Positions 10,710-18,162 of a stretch of 38,962 bases of DNA are shown piece by piece. The translations under genes and the position numbers were made by a program. The notes below the pieces were generated by a model that saw nothing but the letters and a program-made list of their open reading frames with translations, made no database searches and was not told the origin of the DNA. The stretch lies in contig JAFZIJ010000199.1 in the NCBI GenBank assembly GCA_017554445.1, forward strand, positions 1 through 38,962. The letters are read 5' to 3'. This stretch comes from Victivallales bacterium (lineage in GTDB: Bacteria > Verrucomicrobiota > Lentisphaeria > Oligosphaerales > Oligosphaeraceae). The first letter of the stretch is position 1; each line of letters opens with the position of its first letter.

Positions 10710-10914
10710 TTTTCAAACACTCCAAACTCTGGACTCCGAATCCCTTTTTTCTCTTTCCGGACTCTTTTTTAGAAAGTGACCGCAAATCGCGGTCTGTCAA
10801 CGGCACACTCATTGTGCTATTGCCACAAAACTATGTAAAATAGTCAATAATCCTCTCAATGCAAATATTTTTTTTCAAAAATAAACAAAAAATTAATTTT
10901 TTTTGTAAGTCGCC

Positions 10915-11625
10915 TTATATAGATTGGATAAAGGCTTGGAAAATCTTCTCTTGCGGGGGTTGGTCCTGAATCCGCTCCGGATGCCACTGCAAGCCGACGA
11001 CGAAGCGTTTTTCGATGCCTTCCACAGGTGTGATCGCCTCGACGCAACCGTCATCCGCCCATGCGACCGCTTCGAATCCCGTGCCAGGCTTCTCCACGCT
11101 TTGATGGTGGGACGAATTCGCCGTCAGCTCCGTCACGCCAAAAATCTTCACCAACGGGCCATCTTCCTTGAAACGGACATGGTGCATCGTCTCCACACCA
11201 GCTTTCATACGGCGATGTTCGACAGATGTACCGATATCTTCCGGGATATGGCGGAACAGGCTGCCGCCAGCCGCCACGTTCAGCTCCTGGATTCCAAGGC
11301 AGATGCCGAGCACGGGCTGTTTCCCATGATCCAACGCCTCTTTCGCCAAAGCCAGATCCCAATTCTCCTTCATAGGATGCATCAACGACATTTCCGGATG
11401 GTTGCGCTTACCATAATTAAAAGCATCGACATCCGGCCCGCCGGAGAAGATGATGCCGTCCAGACTCTCCACCTGCCGTTTGACGACGGCAAGATCCGTC
11501 ATGCAGGGGATGACGACTGGCACGCCGCCTACCGCCGCAACGGCTCTGAAATAGACGCCGTAATTTCCGCAAAGCCCTGATTCCGAGCTATAAACACCCG
11601 TAATGCCGATAATCGGTTGTCTCAT
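10915..11625 (-). CDS. Class I glutamine amidotransferase-like gamma-glutamyl hydrolase (peptidase C26, PuuD-like)
   Basis: The 236-residue protein has the amidotransferase nucleophile elbow GICLGIQ (Cys109) and the catalytic His/Glu in LQWHPE (His215, Glu217), with the C26 hallmarks FSGGPDVD (60-67) and an N-terminal IIGITG. Relatives hydrolyse gamma-glutamyl-GABA or other gamma-glutamyl amides in the cytoplasm; whether polyamine catabolism applies here is not shown, since no puu genes are nearby. AAAGGAAA precedes the ATG. It diverges from the MBL hydrolase across 205 bp of intergenic DNA with no distinct feature. Its 3' side runs into A+T-rich DNA without a clear terminator. Confidence 0.88.
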   Translation of the reverse strand: MRQPIIGITGVYSSESGLCGNYGVYFRAVAAVGGVPVVIPCMTDLAVVKRQVESLDGIIFSGGPDVDAFNYGKRNHPEMSLMHPMKENWDLALAKEALDHGKQPVLGICLGIQELNVAAGGSLFRHIPEDIGTSVEHRRMKAGVETMHHVRFKEDGPLVKIFGVTELTANSSHHQSVEKPGTGFEAVAWADDGCVEAITPVEGIEKRFVVGLQWHPERIQDQPPQEKIFQAFIQSI

Positions 11626-11830
11626 CGTGTTTCCTTTCTATTCGTCTTTGTTGATGTAAATGCGAAATCAATCCAATTTATATTGTACATGACCAGCATG
11701 ACTTTACCAATGCTTAAAAAGAAAATTGTGCTTTTTAGCCGTCGATTTTTGACTTTTCACCAATCGGCAGGACATTAATTCGCATTGTTCACAACAATCA
11801 TCACTAACCATCAATCATCGAGGAACCACC

Positions 11831-12619
11831 ATGCAGATTCTATTTCTAGGCACAGGCGCCGCCGACTGGCCGAATCCAGGCCCGAAAGTCGGCAAAGGCC
11901 GTCGTTTTTCATCCCTTCTTCTCAACCAGACCATTCTCATCGACTGCGGCCCTATGACGCTGGACGCCATCCGTGAATTCGACGTCAATGTCAATCTCAT
12001 CACGGACATTGTCATCGGCCATGGGCACGGCGACCATATCAACATGCCTGTCATTCTGGAAATCGCGAAACTGCGGCAAGAAGGCCTTCCGCCGCTCCGC
12101 CTTCATGTCAACAAAGGCACGGCGGCCATACGCTGCAAAGTGCCGCCGGAATGCGCCGCTATTATAGAAGTCATGCCGTTCATGCCCGGCGACACATTCA
12201 ACTGCGGTGAAACAGTCTTCAAGGCCTATCCCGCCAGCCATCCCGTCAGCAAGGATGAACTGACCACGCATTTCATCATCAGCCTGCCCGAAGGAAAGAC
12301 CATGTACTACGGCCTCGATGGCTCATGGTTCCCGCCAACCACATGGCATGCCATGCAGAAGACCAAATTCGATGTCATCGTCTGGGAGCTTACCTGCGGC
12401 AATCTCGACGACTGGCGGCTCGGCGAACATTCCAATTTCAGCATGCTGAAAATCTGGAAGAACGCTTTTACAAACGACGGCGCCATCTCGCCGAATACGA
12501 AGATCTTCTGCTCCCACATGGCCCGTACGCTCTGCCCGCCGCATGACCTCTACGCCCGCGAAATCGCGAATTTCGGCTTCACACTCGCGTACGACGGGCT
12601 CCTTTGGGAATCCAAATAA
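11831..12619 (+). CDS. MBL-fold metallohydrolase (PhnP-like)
   Basis: The 262-residue protein has the metallo-beta-lactamase metal motif HGHGDH (64-69), an early LFLGTGAADWP typical of the PhnP/RNase Z-like branch, a metal-bridging Asp candidate in YYGLDGSWF and a C-terminal CSHMART His. PhnP relatives are cyclic phosphodiesterases, but the absence of phn genes makes that only a structural analogy. AGGAA lies before the ATG. The methyltransferase gene starts 16 bp after its stop, so the two may be cotranscribed. Confidence 0.85.
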   Translation: MQILFLGTGAADWPNPGPKVGKGRRFSSLLLNQTILIDCGPMTLDAIREFDVNVNLITDIVIGHGHGDHINMPVILEIAKLRQEGLPPLRLHVNKGTAAIRCKVPPECAAIIEVMPFMPGDTFNCGETVFKAYPASHPVSKDELTTHFIISLPEGKTMYYGLDGSWFPPTTWHAMQKTKFDVIVWELTCGNLDDWRLGEHSNFSMLKIWKNAFTNDGAISPNTKIFCSHMARTLCPPHDLYAREIANFGFTLAYDGLLWESK

Positions 12620-12634
12620 TCACGCAATCTGTTG

Positions 12635-13576
12635 ATGAATCTACGGCTTCACAACATCTGCTGGTCGCGACGGTACGCCGTCTGGGCCAGATACGCAGGC
12701 GGCGGATGGTGGGGCCGTGGTTCCATCGTCTCGCCGGACATGCGTGGATTTTATGAGAAGTTCCTGCCGTTCAATGAGTTCAAACATAGCCTGATCACCA
12801 TTGGAGAACAGATTCTCGAATCGCCTGACTGGGTGCCTAAGATTCTGCGGTCCAATGACATCCTGTCGCTTCCGGACTTCTGGGCCATGCTTCCGGACGC
12901 CTTCGCGGGACGTGTGACGTTCAAAGAGGAAGAGCTCTTTCCATTGTTCTGCGCCATCGCCGATCCGTCGCGCTTCGGCACGGCGGACAATCGTTATCCA
13001 GAACAATTGCAACAAATTAGCGATTTCATCAAAAGAGCAGGGCAGGGCAGGGCGATTCGTCTGCTCGATCTCGGCTGCGGCGTCGGCTTGGGCACGTATG
13101 AACTTGCACAACTCGGTGGAACCGCCGTCGGCATCACGTCTGAACATCTGGAAGTCTGGATGGCACAGCATCGTCAATTGCCGCATGATGCTGTCCGCGA
13201 ACGGCTTTTCAGTCGCTATCCGCAGACGCTTCCTGTCACGTTCGCCTATGGTTTCGCGGAATCCTACCGCGATGGTTCGCTGTACGATGTCATTGTCTGT
13301 AATGGACTTGCAGGTGGCCGTTTTCTCAACACCGCCCCGCAACTGACGGAATTTCTGCAGACCTGCGACACACTTCTCGCCCCGCAAGGCCGACTGTTCA
13401 TCGCCAACCGCTTCCATGAAGGAGAACGGCCAGGCGTGGAACGGCTCTGCGCCATCGCCCGCCGTTCCAGTTGGCAGATAGAAGGACATTGGCAATTATT
13501 GGTATTATCTAGAAGTAACGGAGGCGTCCCGCCTTCGCCCGACGGCGGGGACGCCGTTGGCACACCACGAATCTAA
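12635..13576 (+). CDS. SAM-dependent methyltransferase, substrate unknown
   Basis: About 313 residues. The SAM-binding motif LLDLGCGVGLGTYELA lies in the middle, followed by YDVIVCNGLAGG and an LLAPQGRLFIANRF strand. This is a class I Rossmann methyltransferase, and the preceding helical segment loosely resembles CheR-like enzymes. The start is uncertain: a TTG at 12632 and ATG at 12635 have no Shine-Dalgarno, the first 35 residues look unusual, and the ATG at 12740 (MRGFYEKFLPF) is a credible alternative. The last 20 or so residues are encoded by a G+C-rich palindromic repeat and are unlikely to belong to the ancestral fold. The next gene begins 13 bp later with its own ribosome-binding site. 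Confidence 0.72.
   Translation: MNLRLHNICWSRRYAVWARYAGGGWWGRGSIVSPDMRGFYEKFLPFNEFKHSLITIGEQILESPDWVPKILRSNDILSLPDFWAMLPDAFAGRVTFKEEELFPLFCAIADPSRFGTADNRYPEQLQQISDFIKRAGQGRAIRLLDLGCGVGLGTYELAQLGGTAVGITSEHLEVWMAQHRQLPHDAVRERLFSRYPQTLPVTFAYGFAESYRDGSLYDVIVCNGLAGGRFLNTAPQLTEFLQTCDTLLAPQGRLFIANRFHEGERPGVERLCAIARRSSWQIEGHWQLLVLSRSNGGVPPSPDGGDAVGTPRI
13517..13558. repeat. G+C-rich palindromic repeat at the 3' end of the methyltransferase gene
   Basis: AACGGAGGCGTCCCGCC (13517-13533) faces GGCGGGGACGCCGTT (13544-13558), giving a long, slightly imperfect stem. The left arm resembles the copies at 15976 and 16007. The repeat is translated as the methyltransferase C-terminus. Confidence 0.65.
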
Positions 13577-13589
13577 GAAAGGATCACGT

Positions 13590-15977
13590 ATGTCACTGAA
13601 AAAAATATCTTTGGAAGTCTCCTTGAAGCCGTTTTGCTTTGACATGACCGACAACGGCTTCGCCGCCACCGCCCGGAAAATCTTCCACCAGTGGGAGAAC
13701 CTTTTTAGCGGTAAGCAGTTGCAACTTATGTTCTGGACAGCGGACGGTTCGGAGCTCCTCGATTATTCAGGAAACATGGATGATGCTTTTGAATACGCGC
13801 GCTACGTCGGTTGTGCCAATTTCTGGGCCCACCAGGATCCCAACACACCGATAGAACTTCAGAACCTCCACCAGCGCAATTACTTGTTCATGCCGAAGCC
13901 ACCTGTCTGGACATATCGTGACCTTCATCGGCTCATTATGATTCTGAAATCCGTTTATAAAGAGATGTATGGCGGCATTCTGGAAGTCGGCACGACCTTC
14001 GATCCAGGGCCCGAATTCGCCGTTTCGCACTTTAAATATGAACGCCACCGCGAAACACTCAGCAACATGTTGGGCGCCAAGATCTTCATCTATTGCTACA
14101 GCACGTTGAACGCCGATGATTTCCATTACGCCGCCTATCCAAACGGCGTTCCGCAGGGCACAAGTTTCGGCACATTCATTGGAAAACAGACCCAATGCTT
14201 CCTTTCGGACATTGGCTTCGATTTCATCTGGTTCTCCAATGGTTTCGGTTTCGGCACGGAGACATGGGGCATGACAGGCGCCGTTTTCGACGGCAACCGT
14301 TTCTATCCGGAAAACTCCCACAAGACAAGTGATCTGGTCTTCCAATTCTGGAATGATTTCCGTCGCGAATGCCCCAATTACCGCATCGAAACGCGCGGCA
14401 CGAATCTTACGACAGGCATTGATCTCGCCTCAGACGCCGTTCCGCTCCGTGAAATCTACAAAAACGTCACAAATCTGGAAATCCCGCCGAATTCACCATG
14501 GGCCGCGTTGGACCATAATTTCGGGCTGGAATTGGTCGGTTGGATGTCCCATATAGCGGAACTTCCTGAAGGAAAAGGTTTTCCGTTCCGCTATTATACC
14601 CATGACCCATGGTGGCTGAACTCCCCGTGGCTCGACCGCTACGACCGCATGCCGCACGATATCTATCTCCCGATGGCCATCTGCCGCCTTAACGCGAGGG
14701 GCGAGGCCGAAACGCCCACGCAATTCGATTTCCTCTCCATCGATGATTCTTACGGCCACATGCCCGACCAAGTTCCGCAGGAGTGCATCCCGCATCTGCT
14801 TGATGCTGAACGCACAAAGCCAGATCAAGCAGGCCCGCTTGTCTGGGTCTATCCGTTCGATGAATACCACGATGCCGTCTATCATGGCGCGAAACTGGAC
14901 GAAGTCTTTTTCGGCGACCACCAGATCATCACCGCCGTCAATCTGGGCTTCCCGCTTAACACGATCGTCTCCACCGCCAACTTCCTTTCCGCCCCCGCTG
15001 AAGCATTCGCAGGACGCATTCTTGTCGTGCCGACGATGGTGCAGTCCGCCGTGCTTGAACGAATCTATTCGCTTGTGACTGAAAATGGCGCGAAAGTTAT
15101 TTTCTACGGTCCTGTACGCGATGCCGCCATTGCCGATCCGCTTCTGCTGGAATATGCGGAAGATATTGAAGGGGAAGGTGTTCTGGAAGGCTATGGCAAA
15201 ATCCGCCATCAGGCTATTTATTCCGCTGGCAAGCTAGATTGCGTCTTGACGGATGATTCTTGCGCAACGGTCCTTGCCAATTATGACATCAATGGCGTAA
15301 AACGCCCCGCCGCCGTCCTCTACGGCAATTCAATCGTCTGGATCCGCGGCACGAATTCCTTTGAAAAAGTCGGCCGGATGCCGCAGTTCCTTCCGGAGGA
15401 CTACGTCAAGCCCGAGCAGTTGTTCATCGATGTTTTGAAGCATCTGGGTCTGCATTTGGAATACGAGAAGCCCATGCCGCAGGTCGCTCCGCCGCGTCTC
15501 GGTATCCGCTTGCACGACAACGCCTTCTATTTCAGTGTCTTCGGAACGAACAGCACCGTCCGTCAGCACATCCGCATGGCCGACGGCGCGCCGCTCTTCC
15601 GTGGTCGCGACATGATTCTGAAGGACAACATCGGTATCTACCAGACGGAAAAATGGGCCAATCTGGAGGCGCGGCTCTTCGTGCAAGGCGACGATTCCGT
15701 CATCGAATGCACGGAATGGACGCATGAAAACCGCGGCGTAAACCGACGGATGATCGTCGATGGCTTGAAAAACGCCACGCTGGTCTTCCGTCCGACTGTC
15801 GATGATTCGGAAACCGTTCTTTTCAAACGGATGGCCACAAACCACACATTGTTCACCACCAGCGACTGCGACGTGGAAAAAACGCATGACGCCTTTGGCG
15901 TCAAATACATCGCCCGCAACATCACAGGCCGCATGACCGTCTTCTGGGGCACGAAGCCAGATTTGAACAATTGGTAA
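13590..15977 (+). CDS. Large conserved protein of unknown function, glycoside-hydrolase-like
   Basis: The 795-residue protein has no signal peptide. It has an N-terminal KKISLEVSLKPF, then FWTADGSELLDY, FDPGPEFAVSHFKYERH, SNGFGFGTETWG, IETRGTNLTTGIDLASDA and YYTHDPWWLNSPWLDRY. These well-defined acidic and aromatic blocks look like a TIM-barrel carbohydrate-active enzyme. A segment around 470-520 (GRILVVPTMVQSAVLERI, VTENGAKVIFYGP) resembles the amidotransferase-like trimerisation domain of GH42-type beta-galactosidases, and a beta-sandwich-like C-terminus follows. I recall similar uncharacterised proteins in Lentisphaerae and Paenibacillus but know no assigned activity. AAAGGA precedes the ATG at 13590, which is better than the in-frame upstream start at 13557 inside the repeat. 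The stop is followed at once by a G+C-rich repeat. Confidence 0.75.
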   Translation: MSLKKISLEVSLKPFCFDMTDNGFAATARKIFHQWENLFSGKQLQLMFWTADGSELLDYSGNMDDAFEYARYVGCANFWAHQDPNTPIELQNLHQRNYLFMPKPPVWTYRDLHRLIMILKSVYKEMYGGILEVGTTFDPGPEFAVSHFKYERHRETLSNMLGAKIFIYCYSTLNADDFHYAAYPNGVPQGTSFGTFIGKQTQCFLSDIGFDFIWFSNGFGFGTETWGMTGAVFDGNRFYPENSHKTSDLVFQFWNDFRRECPNYRIETRGTNLTTGIDLASDAVPLREIYKNVTNLEIPPNSPWAALDHNFGLELVGWMSHIAELPEGKGFPFRYYTHDPWWLNSPWLDRYDRMPHDIYLPMAICRLNARGEAETPTQFDFLSIDDSYGHMPDQVPQECIPHLLDAERTKPDQAGPLVWVYPFDEYHDAVYHGAKLDEVFFGDHQIITAVNLGFPLNTIVSTANFLSAPAEAFAGRILVVPTMVQSAVLERIYSLVTENGAKVIFYGPVRDAAIADPLLLEYAEDIEGEGVLEGYGKIRHQAIYSAGKLDCVLTDDSCATVLANYDINGVKRPAAVLYGNSIVWIRGTNSFEKVGRMPQFLPEDYVKPEQLFIDVLKHLGLHLEYEKPMPQVAPPRLGIRLHDNAFYFSVFGTNSTVRQHIRMADGAPLFRGRDMILKDNIGIYQTEKWANLEARLFVQGDDSVIECTEWTHENRGVNRRMIVDGLKNATLVFRPTVDDSETVLFKRMATNHTLFTTSDCDVEKTHDAFGVKYIARNITGRMTVFWGTKPDLNNW

Positions 15978-16030
15978 CGGCGGCGTCTCGCCGTCGGATG
16001 CGGTGTGCCGGCGGCGTCTCGCCGTCGGAT
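15976..16030 (+). repeat. Tandem G+C-rich motif (two copies, 31-bp period)
   Basis: CGGCGGCGTCTCGCCGTCGG begins at 15978 and again at 16009. The copies are separated by GATGCGGTGTGC and both are followed by GAT. Each copy contains the short palindrome CGGCG...CGCCG. The array starts at the stop codon of the preceding gene. Confidence 0.75.
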
Positions 16031-16047
16031 ACGTACACGAGCTACTC

Positions 16048-16071
16048 CTGTCCTGTGCCAACGGCGGAAGC
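16048..16071 (+). repeat. Dispersed G+C-rich motif, copy B (GTGCCAACGGCGG core)
   Basis: Near-identical (22 of 24) to 10255-10278. It lies between the convergent ends of the unknown protein gene and the lipoprotein gene. Confidence 0.55.
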
Positions 16072-16100
16072 CATCGGGAGAAAAACGACGATTTATTATC

Positions 16101-16661
16101 TCAATGGAACAGCCAGCGCATGACCCAGTACGTCTCTTTGCCGTAACGCTGTTCCACCAATTCACGACGCAACGTCGTGGTCTCTTCAATCTGGACGTTC
16201 ACGACCGTCGTATTGGACAAACGACAGGCATCCAACGTCTCCTGCGGCGGCATAGGATATGCCATCATGCCCGGCGTGATGTAATCGACAGGACGGCTAC
16301 GGAAACAAGCCAGAATCTCCAGACGGCCCTCCGGCAGGAAGCTGAACGTCAGCCAGCGGAACGGCGTGTTGACGGCACGGCGCGCATCGACCTCCGCGAA
16401 GCCGCGTTGCGACAGGCCGCGCACGATCACGTCGTAGTCCATGTCCAGCATGCCGCTGCGTTGCAAGGCAGGCCCAACACCCGCCGTGTTCAACGCCCAG
16501 ATCAGACGGTCCTTCGTGCAATGCTGCGGCGTCAGGCCTTTCGTGCTCTGAACCGTCCGCACCGTCGGAAACATATACGCGACAGGGCGTTGCGGCGGCG
16601 TCTGAACAGATTCACAACCGACCAGAAGCAGGAACCCCATTATGATTATGTATTTCTTCAT
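16101..16661 (-). CDS. Small lipoprotein, family unknown
   Basis: The 186-residue product starts with a lipoprotein signal (MKKYIIIMGFLLLVGC). The lipobox LVGC puts the acylated Cys at 16, so it should be anchored in the cytoplasmic or outer membrane. The mature part contains FRWLTFSFLPEGRLEILAC and ends in MRWLFH; no domain is recognised. It is the last gene of the minus-strand ABC/FtsX/OPT operon, 80 bp after the second ABC ATPase. A perfect hairpin lies in the gap and may lower read-through. An accessory role for the envelope transporter is likely by position only. Confidence 0.78.
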   Translation of the reverse strand: MKKYIIIMGFLLLVGCESVQTPPQRPVAYMFPTVRTVQSTKGLTPQHCTKDRLIWALNTAGVGPALQRSGMLDMDYDVIVRGLSQRGFAEVDARRAVNTPFRWLTFSFLPEGRLEILACFRSRPVDYITPGMMAYPMPPQETLDACRLSNTTVVNVQIEETTTLRRELVEQRYGKETYWVMRWLFH

Positions 16662-16723
16662 AAATTGAAGCGCAAAGGTGCGAAAATTTATTGCTTTAAG
16701 CTTTAAACCTTAAGCTTTTAGCT

Positions 16724-16742
16724 AACACGGCAGAGCCGTGTT
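16724..16742 (-). other. Perfect hairpin between the ABC ATPase and lipoprotein genes
   Basis: AACACGGC (16724-16731) and GCCGTGTT (16735-16742) form an 8-bp stem with a 3-base loop directly at the ATPase stop codon. On the minus strand it is followed by AGCTAAAAGC, not a U-tract, so it is more likely a stabilising or attenuating structure than a full terminator. Confidence 0.6.
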
Positions 16743-17488
16743 TAGGCCAATGTCTTGCCGTCGATTGTACCGACGGAGATGTCGAATTCGCCGCGATGGG
16801 CGATGCGATCCGCCTGGCCGTCTTTGATCCAGACGACCGTATCCGAAGCGGACAGCATCTTCATGTCATGCGTCGCCGTGATGATCGTGATGCCGAATTT
16901 CGTCTTCAGATCGCCGAGCAAGGCGATGATCTCTTCGCCCGTGTGCAAGTCCAGATTGCCCGTCGGTTCGTCTGCCAACACGATGGACGGCTTGTTCACG
17001 AGGGCCCGCGCGATGGCGATTCGCTGCTGCTGACCGCCGGAAACCTGTGACGGAAGATGCGTCAAACGATGTCCAAGTCCAACGACATTAAGGATTTCCG
17101 CCGCCGCTTCACGCGCCTTGGCAGGCGATTCGCCTGCGAAAATACGCGGCAACGCCACGTTTTCCAACGCCGTCATCGTCATGATCAGATTGAACGACTG
17201 GAAGATATATCCCATCTTGTGGCAACGGACCCACGCCAGCTGCTTCTGATTCAGATCGGACAGCGAATATCCGTCGATTTCCACATGGCCTTCCGTCGGT
17301 TTGTCGAGACCGCCGACCATGTTGAAAAACGTCGATTTACCGGAGCCAGAAGGCCCCAGAATCGACAGATATTCACCACGGCGGACATCGAGATCGATTC
17401 CGCGCAACGCATGGACTTTTTCCGCGCCCATCGTATAGACTTTCGTCACGCCGCGCGCCTTCACAATGATATCTTCTTGAGTGCTCAC
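16742..17488 (-). CDS. ABC transporter ATP-binding protein (LolD/MacB type)
   Basis: The 248-residue ATPase has Walker A GPSGSGKST (45-53), Q-loop IFQSFN, signature VSGGQQQR (149-156) and Walker B with D-loop LADEPTGNLD (171-180). Sequence and size place it in the LolD/MacB/FtsE class, whose members drive mechanotransmission through FtsX-type permeases rather than solute import. Its start overlaps the stop of the upstream FtsX-type permease by 4 bp, so the two are coupled and form one ABC unit at the inner membrane. The operon carries a second, non-identical ATPase at 28624-29379. Confidence 0.95.
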   Translation of the reverse strand: MSTQEDIIVKARGVTKVYTMGAEKVHALRGIDLDVRRGEYLSILGPSGSGKSTFFNMVGGLDKPTEGHVEIDGYSLSDLNQKQLAWVRCHKMGYIFQSFNLIMTMTALENVALPRIFAGESPAKAREAAAEILNVVGLGHRLTHLPSQVSGGQQQRIAIARALVNKPSIVLADEPTGNLDLHTGEEIIALLGDLKTKFGITIITATHDMKMLSASDTVVWIKDGQADRIAHRGEFDISVGTIDGKTLA

Positions 17489-18132
17489 TCTTCTACCCTC
17501 ATGGCGTCAACAGGCTGTTTCTTCGCGGCCATGTAGGCCGGCAATATCGCCGCCGAAATCGACAGCAGTGTTCCAGTAAGCAACGAAATCCCAAGGGCTT
17601 CGAACAAGCCCAGCCATGGGAAATGCGTTGCGACGTGCATCTTGTAGCTCATGAACGCGACCACGATGGAGACGATCATCCCCAGCAGGCAGCCCAGACA
17701 TGTGCCCGCGACGCCCTGCACGGACGATTCGATGAAATAGCTCCGCACGATGAAGCCGTCCAACGCGCCAAGGCATTTCAGCGTGCCGATCTCCTTGATA
17801 CGTTCCGTCACGCTCATCAGCATCGAATTCACGATGCCGACGAAACATGCCAGCAGAGACAGGATGATCAGCAGCAAAATGCTGTCGTTGGAGCCGCTTT
17901 CATGGATTTCCACGCCCGCGGCCTGCAGAATCGCGTCCAGCACGGGATCGTGCGCGTCAATCAGCGCGTTCACTATCTTGTTCATGATCTGCATGTATGT
18001 CAGGAAGGCGATGGCCAGGACGACGCCGGACATCGTCACCAGCGACCGGAAGAAACGGCGTCTGATTCCCGCCCAGCTCACGTTGAACGTGACGCCCCAA
18101 CTGACATGTTTTTGTTCTGGTATTTTTTCCAT
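17485..18132 (-). CDS. FtsX-type ABC permease, short form
   Basis: The 215-residue protein has an N-terminal amphipathic segment, a first membrane helix (about 28-48), and only about 50 residues before three more helices (about 84-105, 136-160, 178-202). It has FtsX-domain features: ERIKEIGTLKCLGALDGFI, which contacts the ATPase, and a C-terminal PAYMAAKKQPVDAMR. The large periplasmic MacB-type domain is essentially missing. It probably pairs with the ATPase at 16742-17488, whose start it overlaps. No Shine-Dalgarno is visible. The periplasmic work may be done by other operon products, such as the giant permease or the lipoprotein. Confidence 0.88.
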   Translation of the reverse strand: MEKIPEQKHVSWGVTFNVSWAGIRRRFFRSLVTMSGVVLAIAFLTYMQIMNKIVNALIDAHDPVLDAILQAAGVEIHESGSNDSILLLIILSLLACFVGIVNSMLMSVTERIKEIGTLKCLGALDGFIVRSYFIESSVQGVAGTCLGCLLGMIVSIVVAFMSYKMHVATHFPWLGLFEALGISLLTGTLLSISAAILPAYMAAKKQPVDAMRVEE

Positions 18133-18162
18133 AGTGACTGTCGTTGCGATAGTTATGGTTCT

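Noticed and set aside
13557..13589. Upstream in-frame start of the large unknown protein
   Set aside because: It lies in the G+C-rich repeat and the methyltransferase end; AAAGGA precedes the ATG at 13590.
16742..18132. MacAB-type drug efflux pump or LolCDE
   Set aside because: No MacA-like fusion protein, TolC or LolA is present, and the short permease lacks the MacB periplasmic domain.
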